A stretch of DNA of 64,000 nt, taken from NCBI GenBank assembly GCA_017430835.1, contig JAFRMD010000019.1, positions 1-64,000 on the forward strand. Reading direction: 5' to 3'. Numbering within the stretch: the stretch's first letter is position 1; every line of letters begins with the position of its first letter. Positions 30,017 through 38,795 of this stretch are shown piece after piece. The position numbers were made by a program, and so were the translations under genes. Origin of the DNA: Methanosphaera sp. GTDB taxonomy: Archaea; Methanobacteriota; Methanobacteria; Methanobacteriales; Methanobacteriaceae. A model generated the notes under the pieces. The model saw nothing but the letters and a program-made list of their open reading frames with translations, did no database searches and was not told the DNA's origin.

Positions 30017-30385
30017 ATTCTTCTCCTATTATAATAAAAAAATAAGAATTTTTTATTTATAAAAATCAACTTTATATTAATAAGGTATATATTTTTTAAA
30101 ATTTTAGTATTTTCCTAAATTCTATGTGAGAATAAGAAAAAATAATTTAAATTAATAAACCTTTATTAAACTTCTTTTTTATCAATTAAATACTATTTAA
30201 CGCACATATTTTATAATAAAAAAAATAATATGATAAAAGTACTTTTTATAAAAAATTAAGGATTCATTAATAAAAATACTTTATTATAATATTATTAATA
30301 AAAATGAAAATGATAATTATCAATCATTATAATAGTAAGTTTAAACATAAATATATTCATAAAACAATTATATTTAGATAATTTC
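30017..30385. other. Divergent promoter region between fwd operon and purP
   Basis: About 370 bases of almost pure A/T with no credible gene. It must hold both promoters. The only distinct element is the 12-bp perfect palindrome TGATAATTATCA at 30311-30322, about 80 bases before purP, which could be an operator. Confidence 0.5.
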
Positions 30386-30400
30386 ATGGACGTATATAAT

Positions 30401-31492
30401 ATGGGAAAAGTAAAAAAAGAAGATATTATGGAAATTCTTGAAAAATATGACAAAGAAGACATCACAATTGCTACTTTAGGTAGCCATACTGCTTTACATA
30501 TTTTAAGAGGAGCTAAACAAGAAGGTTTCAAAACTGCTGTTGTATGTGAAAAAGGAAAAGAAGTACCATACCAAAGATTTGGAGTTGCCGATGAATTTAT
30601 TTTTGTTGATGAATACAAAAACATTGTTAATGATGAAGTACAAGAACAATTAAAAGCAATGAATGCAATTGTTGTACCTCATGGTTCTTTTGTTGCATAT
30701 GCAGGACTTAACAATGTTGAAGACAAATTCAATGTACCAATGTTTGGAAACAGAGACATATTAAGATGGGAAGCTGAAAGAGATAAAGAAAGAAAAATGA
30801 TAACCGAATCTGGAATCAGAATGCCGAACAAATACGAAAATCCAGAAGATATTGATAATGCCGTAATGGTTAAATTCCCTGGAGCTAGAGGCGGACAAGG
30901 TTACTTCATTTGTTCTAGTTTCGAAGAATTCCAAGAAAAAATCGATGAAATGAAAAGTAGAGGTTGGATAACAGACGAAGATGTTAAAGATGCACATATT
31001 GAAGAATACGTATGTGGAACTAACTATTGTATACATTACTTCTACTCAGCATTGAAAGATGAAGTTGAAGTTTTAGGAATGGATAGTAGATATGAAACCA
31101 ACATTGATGGAATTGTAAGAATTCCGGCACAAGAACAAATTGAAGCAAACTTAAGTCCTTCATATGTTGTAAGTGGAAACCATCCAGTTGTTATACGAGA
31201 ATCTTTATTACCTCAAGTATTTGAAAATGGAGACAGACTCGTAGAAACAGCCAAAAAGTTAGTTAAACCTGGAATGAATGGTCCTTTCTGTTTACAATGT
31301 TTAGTCAATGATGACCGTGAAATAGTTATCTTCGAAATGAGTGCACGTATTGATGGTGGTACAAACACATTCATGAATGGATCTGCTTATTCATACATAC
31401 AATTTGGAGAACCAATGAGTATGGGTCGTAGAATTTGCAGAGAAATAAAAAACGCTATAAAAGACGACAAGTTAGATGTTATTATAACTTAA
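30401..31492 (+). CDS. purP: FAICAR synthetase (formate-dependent purine biosynthesis)
   Basis: A 363-residue ATP-grasp enzyme that formylates AICAR with free formate and ATP, the archaeal replacement for the folate-dependent PurH step. The N-terminal TIATLGSHTALHILRGAKQEG, the ATP-grasp lysine region AVMVKFPGARGGQGYF and the metal-binding FEMSARIDGGTN near the C-terminus are intact. I place the start at the ATG at 30401; an ATG at 30386 is possible and neither has a strong ribosome binding site. A TTAACCTCCCCC tract and T5 follow the stop. Confidence 0.93.
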   Translation: MGKVKKEDIMEILEKYDKEDITIATLGSHTALHILRGAKQEGFKTAVVCEKGKEVPYQRFGVADEFIFVDEYKNIVNDEVQEQLKAMNAIVVPHGSFVAYAGLNNVEDKFNVPMFGNRDILRWEAERDKERKMITESGIRMPNKYENPEDIDNAVMVKFPGARGGQGYFICSSFEEFQEKIDEMKSRGWITDEDVKDAHIEEYVCGTNYCIHYFYSALKDEVEVLGMDSRYETNIDGIVRIPAQEQIEANLSPSYVVSGNHPVVIRESLLPQVFENGDRLVETAKKLVKPGMNGPFCLQCLVNDDREIVIFEMSARIDGGTNTFMNGSAYSYIQFGEPMSMGRRICREIKNAIKDDKLDVIIT

Positions 31493-31650
31493 GCTTGTTA
31501 ATAATTAACCTCCCCCTTTTTACTATTTTTAAATTATTCTTAAATAGCCTAAAAATTTAAAATACGTCAAAAAAGAATTAAAAAGTTTTTATATTCAAAA
31601 AAAAGAATTTTGAGAATTAATGAAAATTAAAAAAAAGTAGTACATATAAC

Positions 31651-31839
31651 TTATTTTGATAATGCTTCATTAGGACAGTTCATAACACAAAGTCCACAAC
31701 CTATACAAATATTTTCAGATATTACTGGTTGATTATCTATATTTTCTATTGCATCCAACGCACAAATATCAATACAATGTCCATTAAGAGGACACTCATT
31801 TATACCTTTGCATCGATCTTTATAAAGTGTAACCACCAT
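31651..31839 (-). CDS. Small two-[4Fe-4S] ferredoxin B
   Basis: About 62 residues. The first cluster region is unusual, CKGINECPLNGHCIDIC, and the second is standard, CIGCGLCVMNCP. This is the polyferredoxin-like form seen in methanogens. I take the ATG at 31839, after the stop of the upstream ferredoxin gene; the longer frame from 31878 would overlap it by 23 bases. It is clearly a tandem duplicate of its neighbour. Electron-transfer partners are unknown. Confidence 0.75.
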   Translation of the reverse strand: MVVTLYKDRCKGINECPLNGHCIDICALDAIENIDNQPVISENICIGCGLCVMNCPNEALSK

Positions 31840-31855
31840 CAATAACACATCAATT

Positions 31856-32047
31856 TTAAGTTTTTGATATTGCTTCATTAGGACAGTTTAAGACACAAAG
31901 CCCACAACCGGGACAAACTTCTTCGTTTACTACGGGTTTATCCCCCACATTCTCCATTGCATTCAACGCACAAATTTCTATACATAGTCCTCCTTCAGGA
32001 CATGCAGTGACCCCATTACATTTAGTTGTATCTATAATTATAGCCAT
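31856..32047 (-). CDS. Small two-[4Fe-4S] ferredoxin A
   Basis: About 63 residues, with CNGVTACPEGGLCIEIC and CPGCGLCVLNCPNEA. It is around 60 percent identical by eye to the ferredoxin just downstream, so the pair arose by tandem duplication and forms an operon. The ATG at 32047 has GTGAT three bases upstream, which decides against the ATG at 32065. A 278-base leader or promoter region precedes it. Confidence 0.8.
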   Translation of the reverse strand: MAIIIDTTKCNGVTACPEGGLCIEICALNAMENVGDKPVVNEEVCPGCGLCVLNCPNEAISKT

Positions 32048-32221
32048 ACTATCACTTTTCCCCACATTCTTAAAACATTAAACCAGAAAAATATTATTAA
32101 GCAATATATTAATAATCCATACAATAAAACAATATACATTGTTTATTTAAAGTTTATAATTCTGACTATTTAAAATAATTGATTTTTAGGAACACCATAT
32201 TTTATTAATTAAAAGAAATAT

Positions 32222-32266
32222 CGGACAAAACCCATGTTTATAAATAATTACGCCCGAAACGGTTTT
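32222..32266 (-). other. GC-richer foldable island upstream of the ferredoxin pair
   Basis: On the minus strand AAAACCGTTT (32266-32257) can pair with AAAC-ATG-GGTTTT (32239-32227) as a 10-bp stem with a 3-base bulge. The loop CGGGC (32256-32252) is complementary, with one G-U, to GTCCG (32226-32222). The G-U would be an A-C mismatch on the plus strand, favouring a minus-strand RNA. It lies 175-220 bases before the ferredoxin start. Confidence 0.35.
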
Positions 32267-32343
32267 TAGAGAAATTTTCATATAATTTAGATAATTAGTT
32301 TTGGCTAATTTCCCAAATAAAAAAAAAGTAGAATTAATACAGA

Positions 32344-34011
32344 TTATAATTGCTCAAAAGAATTATAATCCATTATTTTTTCAATTGATTTTACGCCAAC
32401 ATCAATATCATTTTCTTTAATTGCAGCTATTGGGTTCAAGCCACCTGAGAGTACATAACCAAAATGATATTTTTCAATTTTTGCATTATACATATATTCA
32501 TTTGTCTGACCCAAACCCATTACATCAAAACCCGTGTCTTTAATTTGTTCCAAAATATCTTTAGTTGCATCTCGTGAGACGTAAGGTACAGTATGTACAC
32601 TTGCTAATATTTTTCCAGAATTATTTAAAGAACCCTCTATATCATGCATATTTTTTTTAATAAAAATTTCATGAGGATCTACAGAAGAACCTTTATAAGA
32701 CACAAGTTCAATAAATCGTTTATTCTCTCCATAAATATCCAGAATTCCACTATATGTAGGTGAAGAATGTATTCCTTCTTTAGTTAATATTCCATCCAAA
32801 GTTAAACTACAAATTGTAGCAACACCCACTTCATTTTCATTCCCTAAAGAAGGCAAAATTGAATATTTATCCCCAATACAATATTCTGGTTTACTTTTAT
32901 AAATTTTTGTTAAAATATCGATTGATTCATCAACATCTTCTTTTTTTACGAAAGATATGTTAGATATTACATTTCCTTGGAATGTTTCTATATCCAAATC
33001 AACACAGGAAATTAAATTGAATATCTTATTTAATACAAATGAAACAGGTTTGCTCTGACGATTAGGTTTTTTTAGAGGCAACTGATTTTTTAAATTGAAA
33101 TCCCTCATTTTACTATATTCTGCAAAACTATCTGCCAATTTAATATTTAAATCATAACCCTCCTCTTGAGCAGCACATAATGGAGCTACCCCACCAATAA
33201 TTGTTATACCAACCATTCCTTCTGCAACAGGTATTCCCAATTCAGTACTTCCCGGTTGACCAATATGTATGACTCCACCAATTCCAATTTTTTCAAGGCG
33301 TTTTAATAGTTGTATTGCTGAATCACGTTTGACTTCAGGTATCACCCTAAAATTTGCAGGTATTACCCCCTCCCCACTATTCGCTACATCCAAAACAGAT
33401 GTGTTGTCATGACTAGTGAATGCTTCCAAAGGAGTTATTGAAGTTTTTTCATATGCAATTTGTTCAATAAAATTTACTGGAACATAATCTTCAACTTTTA
33501 ATAAACCACCATACAATGGATGCGTGATAATTCCACATTTCTGGAAGATACCATCAATTGTATTTCCACAAACTGTTTCAACATATGTTCTGTTATCTTT
33601 TTCATAAAAATTATATTTTTGACTGACAGCTAGTCCCTCTTTGAAAAATTTTTCCAAAATATCTTCTGAGTCCATTTCATTTATGGTGGATATGTTTACG
33701 ATTACTGAACCTTTTGCTTTCATTGGATCCAATGAAACATTATACATTTTTTCTTCGAAACGAGAATATGTAAAATCAACTTGATCATAAATTAAACCTT
33801 TTTTTAGTTCGTCTAAACCTTTATCAGTAATGCGTCTTCCACGATAACCCATTTTTTCTGTAAATCCTCTTTCATCAAGAATATGCATATGATACCTTAC
33901 TGCTCGTTCACCTAGAGAATATCCTCTTTTTTTCAACTCTTCCGAAATTACTTTAGCACCCAATGTTTCGTTTTTATTGTATAATATTCTTAAAATTTCC
34001 ATCATTTTCAT
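32344..34011 (-). CDS. nrpR: Global nitrogen regulator NrpR
   Basis: A 555-residue euryarchaeal repressor of nitrogen-assimilation genes, relieved by 2-oxoglutarate. An N-terminal winged helix (about 5-65; LGAKVISEELKKRGYSLGERAVRYH) precedes two copies of the DUF128/NRD ligand domain (about 85-310 and 325-550), each with the gate-like GGLLKVEDYVPVNF or GILDIYGENKRFIE region and a GMVGITIIGGVAP or HFGYVLSGGLNPIA segment. It lies 161 bases downstream of glnA, a known NrpR target in methanogens. The ATG has no ribosome binding site; an AAGGAG lies 34 bases upstream. Confidence 0.93.
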   Translation of the reverse strand: MKMMEILRILYNKNETLGAKVISEELKKRGYSLGERAVRYHMHILDERGFTEKMGYRGRRITDKGLDELKKGLIYDQVDFTYSRFEEKMYNVSLDPMKAKGSVIVNISTINEMDSEDILEKFFKEGLAVSQKYNFYEKDNRTYVETVCGNTIDGIFQKCGIITHPLYGGLLKVEDYVPVNFIEQIAYEKTSITPLEAFTSHDNTSVLDVANSGEGVIPANFRVIPEVKRDSAIQLLKRLEKIGIGGVIHIGQPGSTELGIPVAEGMVGITIIGGVAPLCAAQEEGYDLNIKLADSFAEYSKMRDFNLKNQLPLKKPNRQSKPVSFVLNKIFNLISCVDLDIETFQGNVISNISFVKKEDVDESIDILTKIYKSKPEYCIGDKYSILPSLGNENEVGVATICSLTLDGILTKEGIHSSPTYSGILDIYGENKRFIELVSYKGSSVDPHEIFIKKNMHDIEGSLNNSGKILASVHTVPYVSRDATKDILEQIKDTGFDVMGLGQTNEYMYNAKIEKYHFGYVLSGGLNPIAAIKENDIDVGVKSIEKIMDYNSFEQL

Positions 34012-34172
34012 GTCTGTTTCTTGTTGTACTGAAATAGTATCATACTCCTTAAAATTGCTGAAAGTAATTAGTAATATATTTGTTTGTTTGTATTTAAAAG
34101 TTTTAATAAAAATTAAAAAGAATTTGGAAAAAAATTAAAAAAATAGAGTTTGTGGAAGAAAAAAATAATTAG

Positions 34173-35510
34173 TTATATGTTTAAGTATCTTTCCCGTTCA
34201 TAATCAAATACCTGAATCCTATAATCATCCCATTCTGCTCGTTTAATGTTATAAAATTGATTGTAAACATAATCACCCAATGCATTAATCACTACATCAT
34301 CCTTCTCTAATGAATGATAAGCTTCCCATAAACTGGTAGGTAATGTCTTAATACCTTTTTCAGCCAATTCTTCAGGAGTATATTCAAATGCATTGAATTC
34401 AGTAGGTTCACCAGGATCAATTTTGTTATCCATACCATCCAATCCAGCTTCTAATAAAACAGCAAATGCTAAATATGGATTACATGATGGATCAGCAGAT
34501 CTGCATTCAATTCTTGTACCAATACCTCTAGAAGCAGGAATTCTTAACAAAGTGGACCTATTTTTAAGTCCGTAAGCAATATAACATGGTGCTTCATATC
34601 CCGGAACCAGCCGTTTATAAGAATTAACAGTAGGAGACAAAATAGCAGACAAAGCAGGAGCATGTTCTAACAATCCACCAATAAAATACAATGCCTCCTG
34701 AGATAATTGGGTTTCAGTATCAGGATCATAGAAAATATTTTTTCCATCCTTAAATAAACTCTGATTACAATGCATACCACTTCCATTAACACCAAAGAAT
34801 GGTTTTGGCATGAAAGTTACATTATATCCCAAATTATCTACTAATGCTTTAATTGCTTGTTTGAAAGTTATTACTGCATCAGCAGTTTTTAATGCGTCAT
34901 CAAATCTGAAATCTATTTCATGCTGTCCTGGTGCTGCTTCGTGATGACTGAGTTCTATGTTAAAATCAAGTTTTTCTAGACCAAGAACTATTTCTCTTCT
35001 AATATCAGTACCCTGATCTAATGGTTCTACGTCAAAATAAAATGCATCATCCGCTGGTTTAAATTCACCATTTTCATCTTCTTCTATGATGAAAAATTCA
35101 GGTTCAGGACCCATATTAAACTGATATCCCCTTTCTTCAGCTTTTGTCAATGATTTTTTTAACACACCCCTTGGATCCCCTTCAAAAGGAGTTCCATCAG
35201 TATGGTAAATATCGCAGATAAATCTACAAGTACCCTTATCTTCAGGTCTCCATGGTAAAGTTGAAAAGGTAGTTATATCTGGTTTTAATGCTAAATCACT
35301 ATTATTTATATCAACAAAACCTGGAACGGATGAACCATCAAATAATAACCCATTATGTATAATGTCTTCAGCATCATCCGGCCTTTTTAAAGACACGGCC
35401 ATACTCTTAGGTATACCATGTATATCAGAAAATTGTAATCTTAAAAATTTAGAACCATATTCATCAATTTGTTTAATTATTTGGTCTATTTTGTCATCTC
35501 TTTCGGACAT
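34173..35510 (-). CDS. glnA: Glutamine synthetase, type I
   Basis: A 445-residue GS-I of the alpha type, condensing glutamate and ammonia with ATP. It shows FDGSSVPGF near 57, the metal-binding [15 protein letters not shown] near 205, [14 protein letters not shown] near 255, and the glutamate flap [13 protein letters not shown] near 330. The adenylylation site loop of GS-I beta is absent. The ATG at 35510 has AGGTGA six bases upstream; a GTG at 35519 is part of that site. Probably repressed by NrpR, encoded next to it. Confidence 0.96.
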   Translation of the reverse strand: MSERDDKIDQIIKQIDEYGSKFLRLQFSDIHGIPKSMAVSLKRPDDAEDIIHNGLLFDGSSVPGFVDINNSDLALKPDITTFSTLPWRPEDKGTCRFICDIYHTDGTPFEGDPRGVLKKSLTKAEERGYQFNMGPEPEFFIIEEDENGEFKPADDAFYFDVEPLDQGTDIRREIVLGLEKLDFNIELSHHEAAPGQHEIDFRFDDALKTADAVITFKQAIKALVDNLGYNVTFMPKPFFGVNGSGMHCNQSLFKDGKNIFYDPDTETQLSQEALYFIGGLLEHAPALSAILSPTVNSYKRLVPGYEAPCYIAYGLKNRSTLLRIPASRGIGTRIECRSADPSCNPYLAFAVLLEAGLDGMDNKIDPGEPTEFNAFEYTPEELAEKGIKTLPTSLWEAYHSLEKDDVVINALGDYVYNQFYNIKRAEWDDYRIQVFDYERERYLNI

Positions 35511-35771
35511 GAAATTCACCTTAAATCTTTAATAATATTTAATAATATAAGAACATTAATAGAATTTATTTTCATCTTAGTATTAATTTTTTTTCATTTT
35601 TAAAATAGAATTGAAATAGTATTTAGAAAAAAAGTAAAAATATTGGTGAAGATTTAAATTTACTTATAAAGCGTATTAAATAAGGAAGATTATTTTATAA
35701 GTATATACATTATATAAAATTAACAATAAGAACTTTTAAAAAAAAACATAATACGATAACAAAAATAATAA

Positions 35772-36509
35772 TTAAAAAGTTATCAATCTAAATGAAGAAA
35801 CATCAGAAATATCCCACATTAAGACTTTAGGTGCATAAATCACATCATTACAATCCAGTAAAACCTTTATTGTTTCATTAACTTGCAATGAACCAAAAAT
35901 AGAAGGTGTTATTCCCAAAACTTGAGGTTTTTTTACACTTAAACTTAACAAATAATCTTTAACTTCCGAATTTAATTCTTTTCCAGCGGATTTAAGTTTA
36001 AATATTTCTTCATAAGTGATTGAATCTGGAGAAAAAACGGATAATTGACCCATAGTTTTTTCTACTGCTGCATGAATGAAAGTAATTCCTAATTTTTTTG
36101 CAATTCTTGAAATCATTACGCGAGTATAAACATTATCCACAGCATCAATTAAGATTTTATTTCCCTTAAATATCCCTTCTGCGTTATTTTGGTTGACTGT
36201 TAAATCATATCCTTTTATTTCTACATTAGGATTTATGTTTTCCATAGCTTTCTTTGTGATTTCAACTTTAGATTTTCCAATTGAATTAAGATTACTTCTA
36301 ACTTGCCTGTTTAAGTTTGTTTCATCGAAAACATCTTGATCAATAATTGTTATTTTTTCGAATCCTGATCTTACCAATTGTTCGATAATTGTTCCACCAA
36401 GTCCTCCACATCCCATTACTACAATTGGTGAAGTTCTTAATGTTTCTTGTTCATCTGGTGTGAAAACTTCTTTTTGCCTTGAAATCATTTGATTATATAA
36501 ATTAGTCAT
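35772..36509 (-). CDS. ThiF/MoeB/HesA-family adenylyltransferase (E1-like)
   Basis: About 245 residues with the ATP-binding VMGCGGLGGTIIEQLVRSG, the acidic IIDQDVFDETNLNRQ and the DAVDNVYTR motif of E1-like enzymes that adenylylate the C-terminus of a sulfur-carrier protein. The CxxC pairs of the structural zinc site in MoeB and ThiF are not seen, so it belongs to the zinc-less group. It lies one tRNA away from thiC copy 2, hinting at thiamine or other sulfur transfer. The start is uncertain: ATG at 36509 with GGATGAT upstream, or ATG at 36521; a longer frame reaches 36602. Confidence 0.8.
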   Translation of the reverse strand: MTNLYNQMISRQKEVFTPDEQETLRTSPIVVMGCGGLGGTIIEQLVRSGFEKITIIDQDVFDETNLNRQVRSNLNSIGKSKVEITKKAMENINPNVEIKGYDLTVNQNNAEGIFKGNKILIDAVDNVYTRVMISRIAKKLGITFIHAAVEKTMGQLSVFSPDSITYEEIFKLKSAGKELNSEVKDYLLSLSVKKPQVLGITPSIFGSLQVNETIKVLLDCNDVIYAPKVLMWDISDVSSFRLITF

Positions 36510-36698
36510 GTTATCATCCATAATTCTTATTAGAAGTATATTATTCAAATATATTAAAAGTATTATATAACAATTGTTATATTTTATAGTATAAAAAAGC
36601 AATAATCGAAGGAAGATATTAAAAAATAAATTAAAACAAGAAAAAACCTAATTGTTATACAATTAGTTTTAATCATTTACTTATACTAAAAAAGTATA

Positions 36699-36809
<111 letters not shown>

Positions 36810-36835
36810 AGTGGCACATAATGATATATGTGGAA

Positions 36836-36850
36836 TTTAATATATATAGT
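36836..36850 (-). promoter_or_regulatory. TATA box of tRNA-Met
   Basis: On the minus strand TATATATATTAAA lies about 27-40 bases before the mature tRNA 5' end, as expected for an archaeal promoter. A CACATA-N6-TATGTG dyad (36815-36832) lies between it and the tRNA. Confidence 0.45.
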
Positions 36851-36956
36851 TTATGGTTATTTTCTTTAAAAAGAATAAAATAAAAAAGATAAAGGACAAT
36901 ATAATAACAATCAATGAAATATTAAATAAATAAAATAATTAGAGAAGGTTTTGTCA

Positions 36957-38237
36957 ATGACCCAATTAGAAGAAGCAAAAAAAGGAAACATTACTTCTGA
37001 AATGAAATTTGTTGCTAAAAAAGAAGAAATTGATGTTAACGTATTAAGAAAATATGTGGCATCAGGAAAAGTAGTTATTCCTAAAAACAACAATTTTGAT
37101 ACTCTTCCCACGGGTATTGGTAAAGGATTACATACAAAAATAAATGCAAACATAGGTTCATCAACAGAAAGTGAAGACATAAATATAGAATTAGAAAAAC
37201 TAAAGGTGTTAGTAAAATATGGTGCTGATGCAGTAATGGATTTGAGTACTGGTCCAAAACTCCATGAAATAAGAAAAAAAATAAGAGAAAAAACAAATAT
37301 TCCTCTTGGAACAGTACCAATATACGAAGCAGGTGTTGAAACTACAAACAATAACAAAGCAATTGTAGACATGGATGATGATGCTATATTTAAGATAATT
37401 ACCGAACAAGCAAAAGAAGGTGTGGATTTCATTACAGTACACTGTGGAATAACAAAAGACTCAATACAATCAGTTAAAGATTCAAAAAGATTAATGGGAA
37501 TTGTTAGCAGAGGAGGAGCATTAACAGCTGCATGGATTATGCATAATGAAAAAGAAAATCCTTTACACAAAGATTTTGATTACTTATTAGAAATTTGTCA
37601 GGAACACGACGTTACATTGTCTTTAGGTGATGGTTTAAGACCAGGATGCATACATGATGCTACAGATATTGCTCAAATAAGAGAATTAACAACATTGGGG
37701 AGATTAGTTAAAAGATCAAAGGAAGCAGGAGTACAAGTAATGGTCGAAGGTCCAGGACACGTACCAATAACCCAAATTAAAGCAAATATGCAAATTCAAA
37801 AAACAATATGTGACAACGCCCCATTTTATGTTTTAGGACCATTAGTCACTGATGTGGCCCCAGGTTATGATCATATTACTGCAGCAATTGGAGGAAGTAT
37901 TGCTGGAGCCAGTGGTGCTGACTTCCTATGCTATGTAACACCTGCAGAACATTTATGTCTACCAAATGTAGAACAAGTAAAACAAGGAGTAATTGCTTCA
38001 AAAATAGCTGCAGAAGTATCTGATGTGGCTAAAGAACTTCCAAGTACTATGAAAAGAGAAAAGGAAATGGCTATAGCAAGAGATAATTTTGATTGGGAAA
38101 AGCAGTTTGAATTAGCTATTGATGGTGAAACTGCAAGAGAATATTATGAAAGTACAAAAACTTCTGATGATGAAATGTGCAGCATGTGCGGAGACTTTTG
38201 TGCAATTAAAATGGTTAAAAAACATGAAAAAAATTAA
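36957..38237 (+). CDS. thiC: Phosphomethylpyrimidine synthase, copy 2
   Basis: A 426-residue paralogue of the protein at 19404-20705, about half identical by eye. It keeps [45 protein letters not shown] and the cluster motif CSMCGDFC, so it should be active. The ATG at 36957 has AAGGT seven bases upstream; a TTG at 36951 lies in that spacer. It is divergent from tRNA-Met and the ThiF-like gene, and is followed by secG. A shifted substrate or different regulation is possible. Confidence 0.92.
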   Translation: MTQLEEAKKGNITSEMKFVAKKEEIDVNVLRKYVASGKVVIPKNNNFDTLPTGIGKGLHTKINANIGSSTESEDINIELEKLKVLVKYGADAVMDLSTGPKLHEIRKKIREKTNIPLGTVPIYEAGVETTNNNKAIVDMDDDAIFKIITEQAKEGVDFITVHCGITKDSIQSVKDSKRLMGIVSRGGALTAAWIMHNEKENPLHKDFDYLLEICQEHDVTLSLGDGLRPGCIHDATDIAQIRELTTLGRLVKRSKEAGVQVMVEGPGHVPITQIKANMQIQKTICDNAPFYVLGPLVTDVAPGYDHITAAIGGSIAGASGADFLCYVTPAEHLCLPNVEQVKQGVIASKIAAEVSDVAKELPSTMKREKEMAIARDNFDWEKQFELAIDGETAREYYESTKTSDDEMCSMCGDFCAIKMVKKHEKN

Positions 38238-38318
38238 GATATGAAAACATTTAATATTAATTATAAATAAATAATTAGATATAGTGTAAGATATTTGAGA
38301 AGTTAAAGGAGGGAAACA

Positions 38319-38489
38319 ATGGCACGAAAAGACAAAAAAACATTACCAGCAAGTGGTGCAGGTATTGTCAGATACTTTAATGATGAAACATCAGGGATAA
38401 AACTTTCTCCAAACCAAGTTATTATTGGAGCTATAATAATAGCATTAATTTGTATTGCATTACGTTTTACTACGTATGTAGGTTATTAA
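38319..38489 (+). CDS. secG: Preprotein translocase subunit SecG (Sec61-beta)
   Basis: A 56-residue tail-anchored protein reading MARKDKKTLPASGAGIVRYF, then the GIKLSPNQVIIGA linker, one C-terminal membrane helix (about 33-50) and a short outside tail. This is the standard archaeal Sec61-beta homologue of the SecYE channel. AGGAGGG lies seven bases before the ATG. It starts 81 bases after thiC copy 2, so it may be read from the same transcript. TTAAACCCC overlaps the stop codon. Confidence 0.95.
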   Translation: MARKDKKTLPASGAGIVRYFNDETSGIKLSPNQVIIGAIIIALICIALRFTTYVGY

Positions 38490-38795
38490 ACCCCATATTT
38501 TCTTTTACTATTTTTATAATTGATTTCAAAATATTAATTATTATCAAAATACAAAATTAATTATAATAGAGTATTTTTAAAATTTTATAGTCTTAAAAAT
38601 AATTTGACTTAAATAATTTTCATTATTAAAAAAAATTTTACAGCAAGAAGTTAATTACTTAAAAAAACATATAATTATTTAATTGTAATTCATTTAGTTA
38701 TAAAAAAAATAAGAATTTTTATAAGATTAAAATGAATAATATTTAACTTTAAGAATTTATAGGTAATTATTTAAATTATAAGGAATGGGATATAA
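38490..38795. other. AT-rich spacer without recognisable gene
   Basis: About 306 bases between secG and the repeat protein. It holds a T-rich stretch after secG and AT-rich promoter-like sequence near 38700-38760. I see no ORF, tRNA or clear structured element. Confidence 0.5.

Noticed and set aside
35511..35771. Canonical NrpR operator GGAA-N6-TTCC before glnA
   Set aside because: No exact or one-mismatch palindrome was found on reading the spacer.
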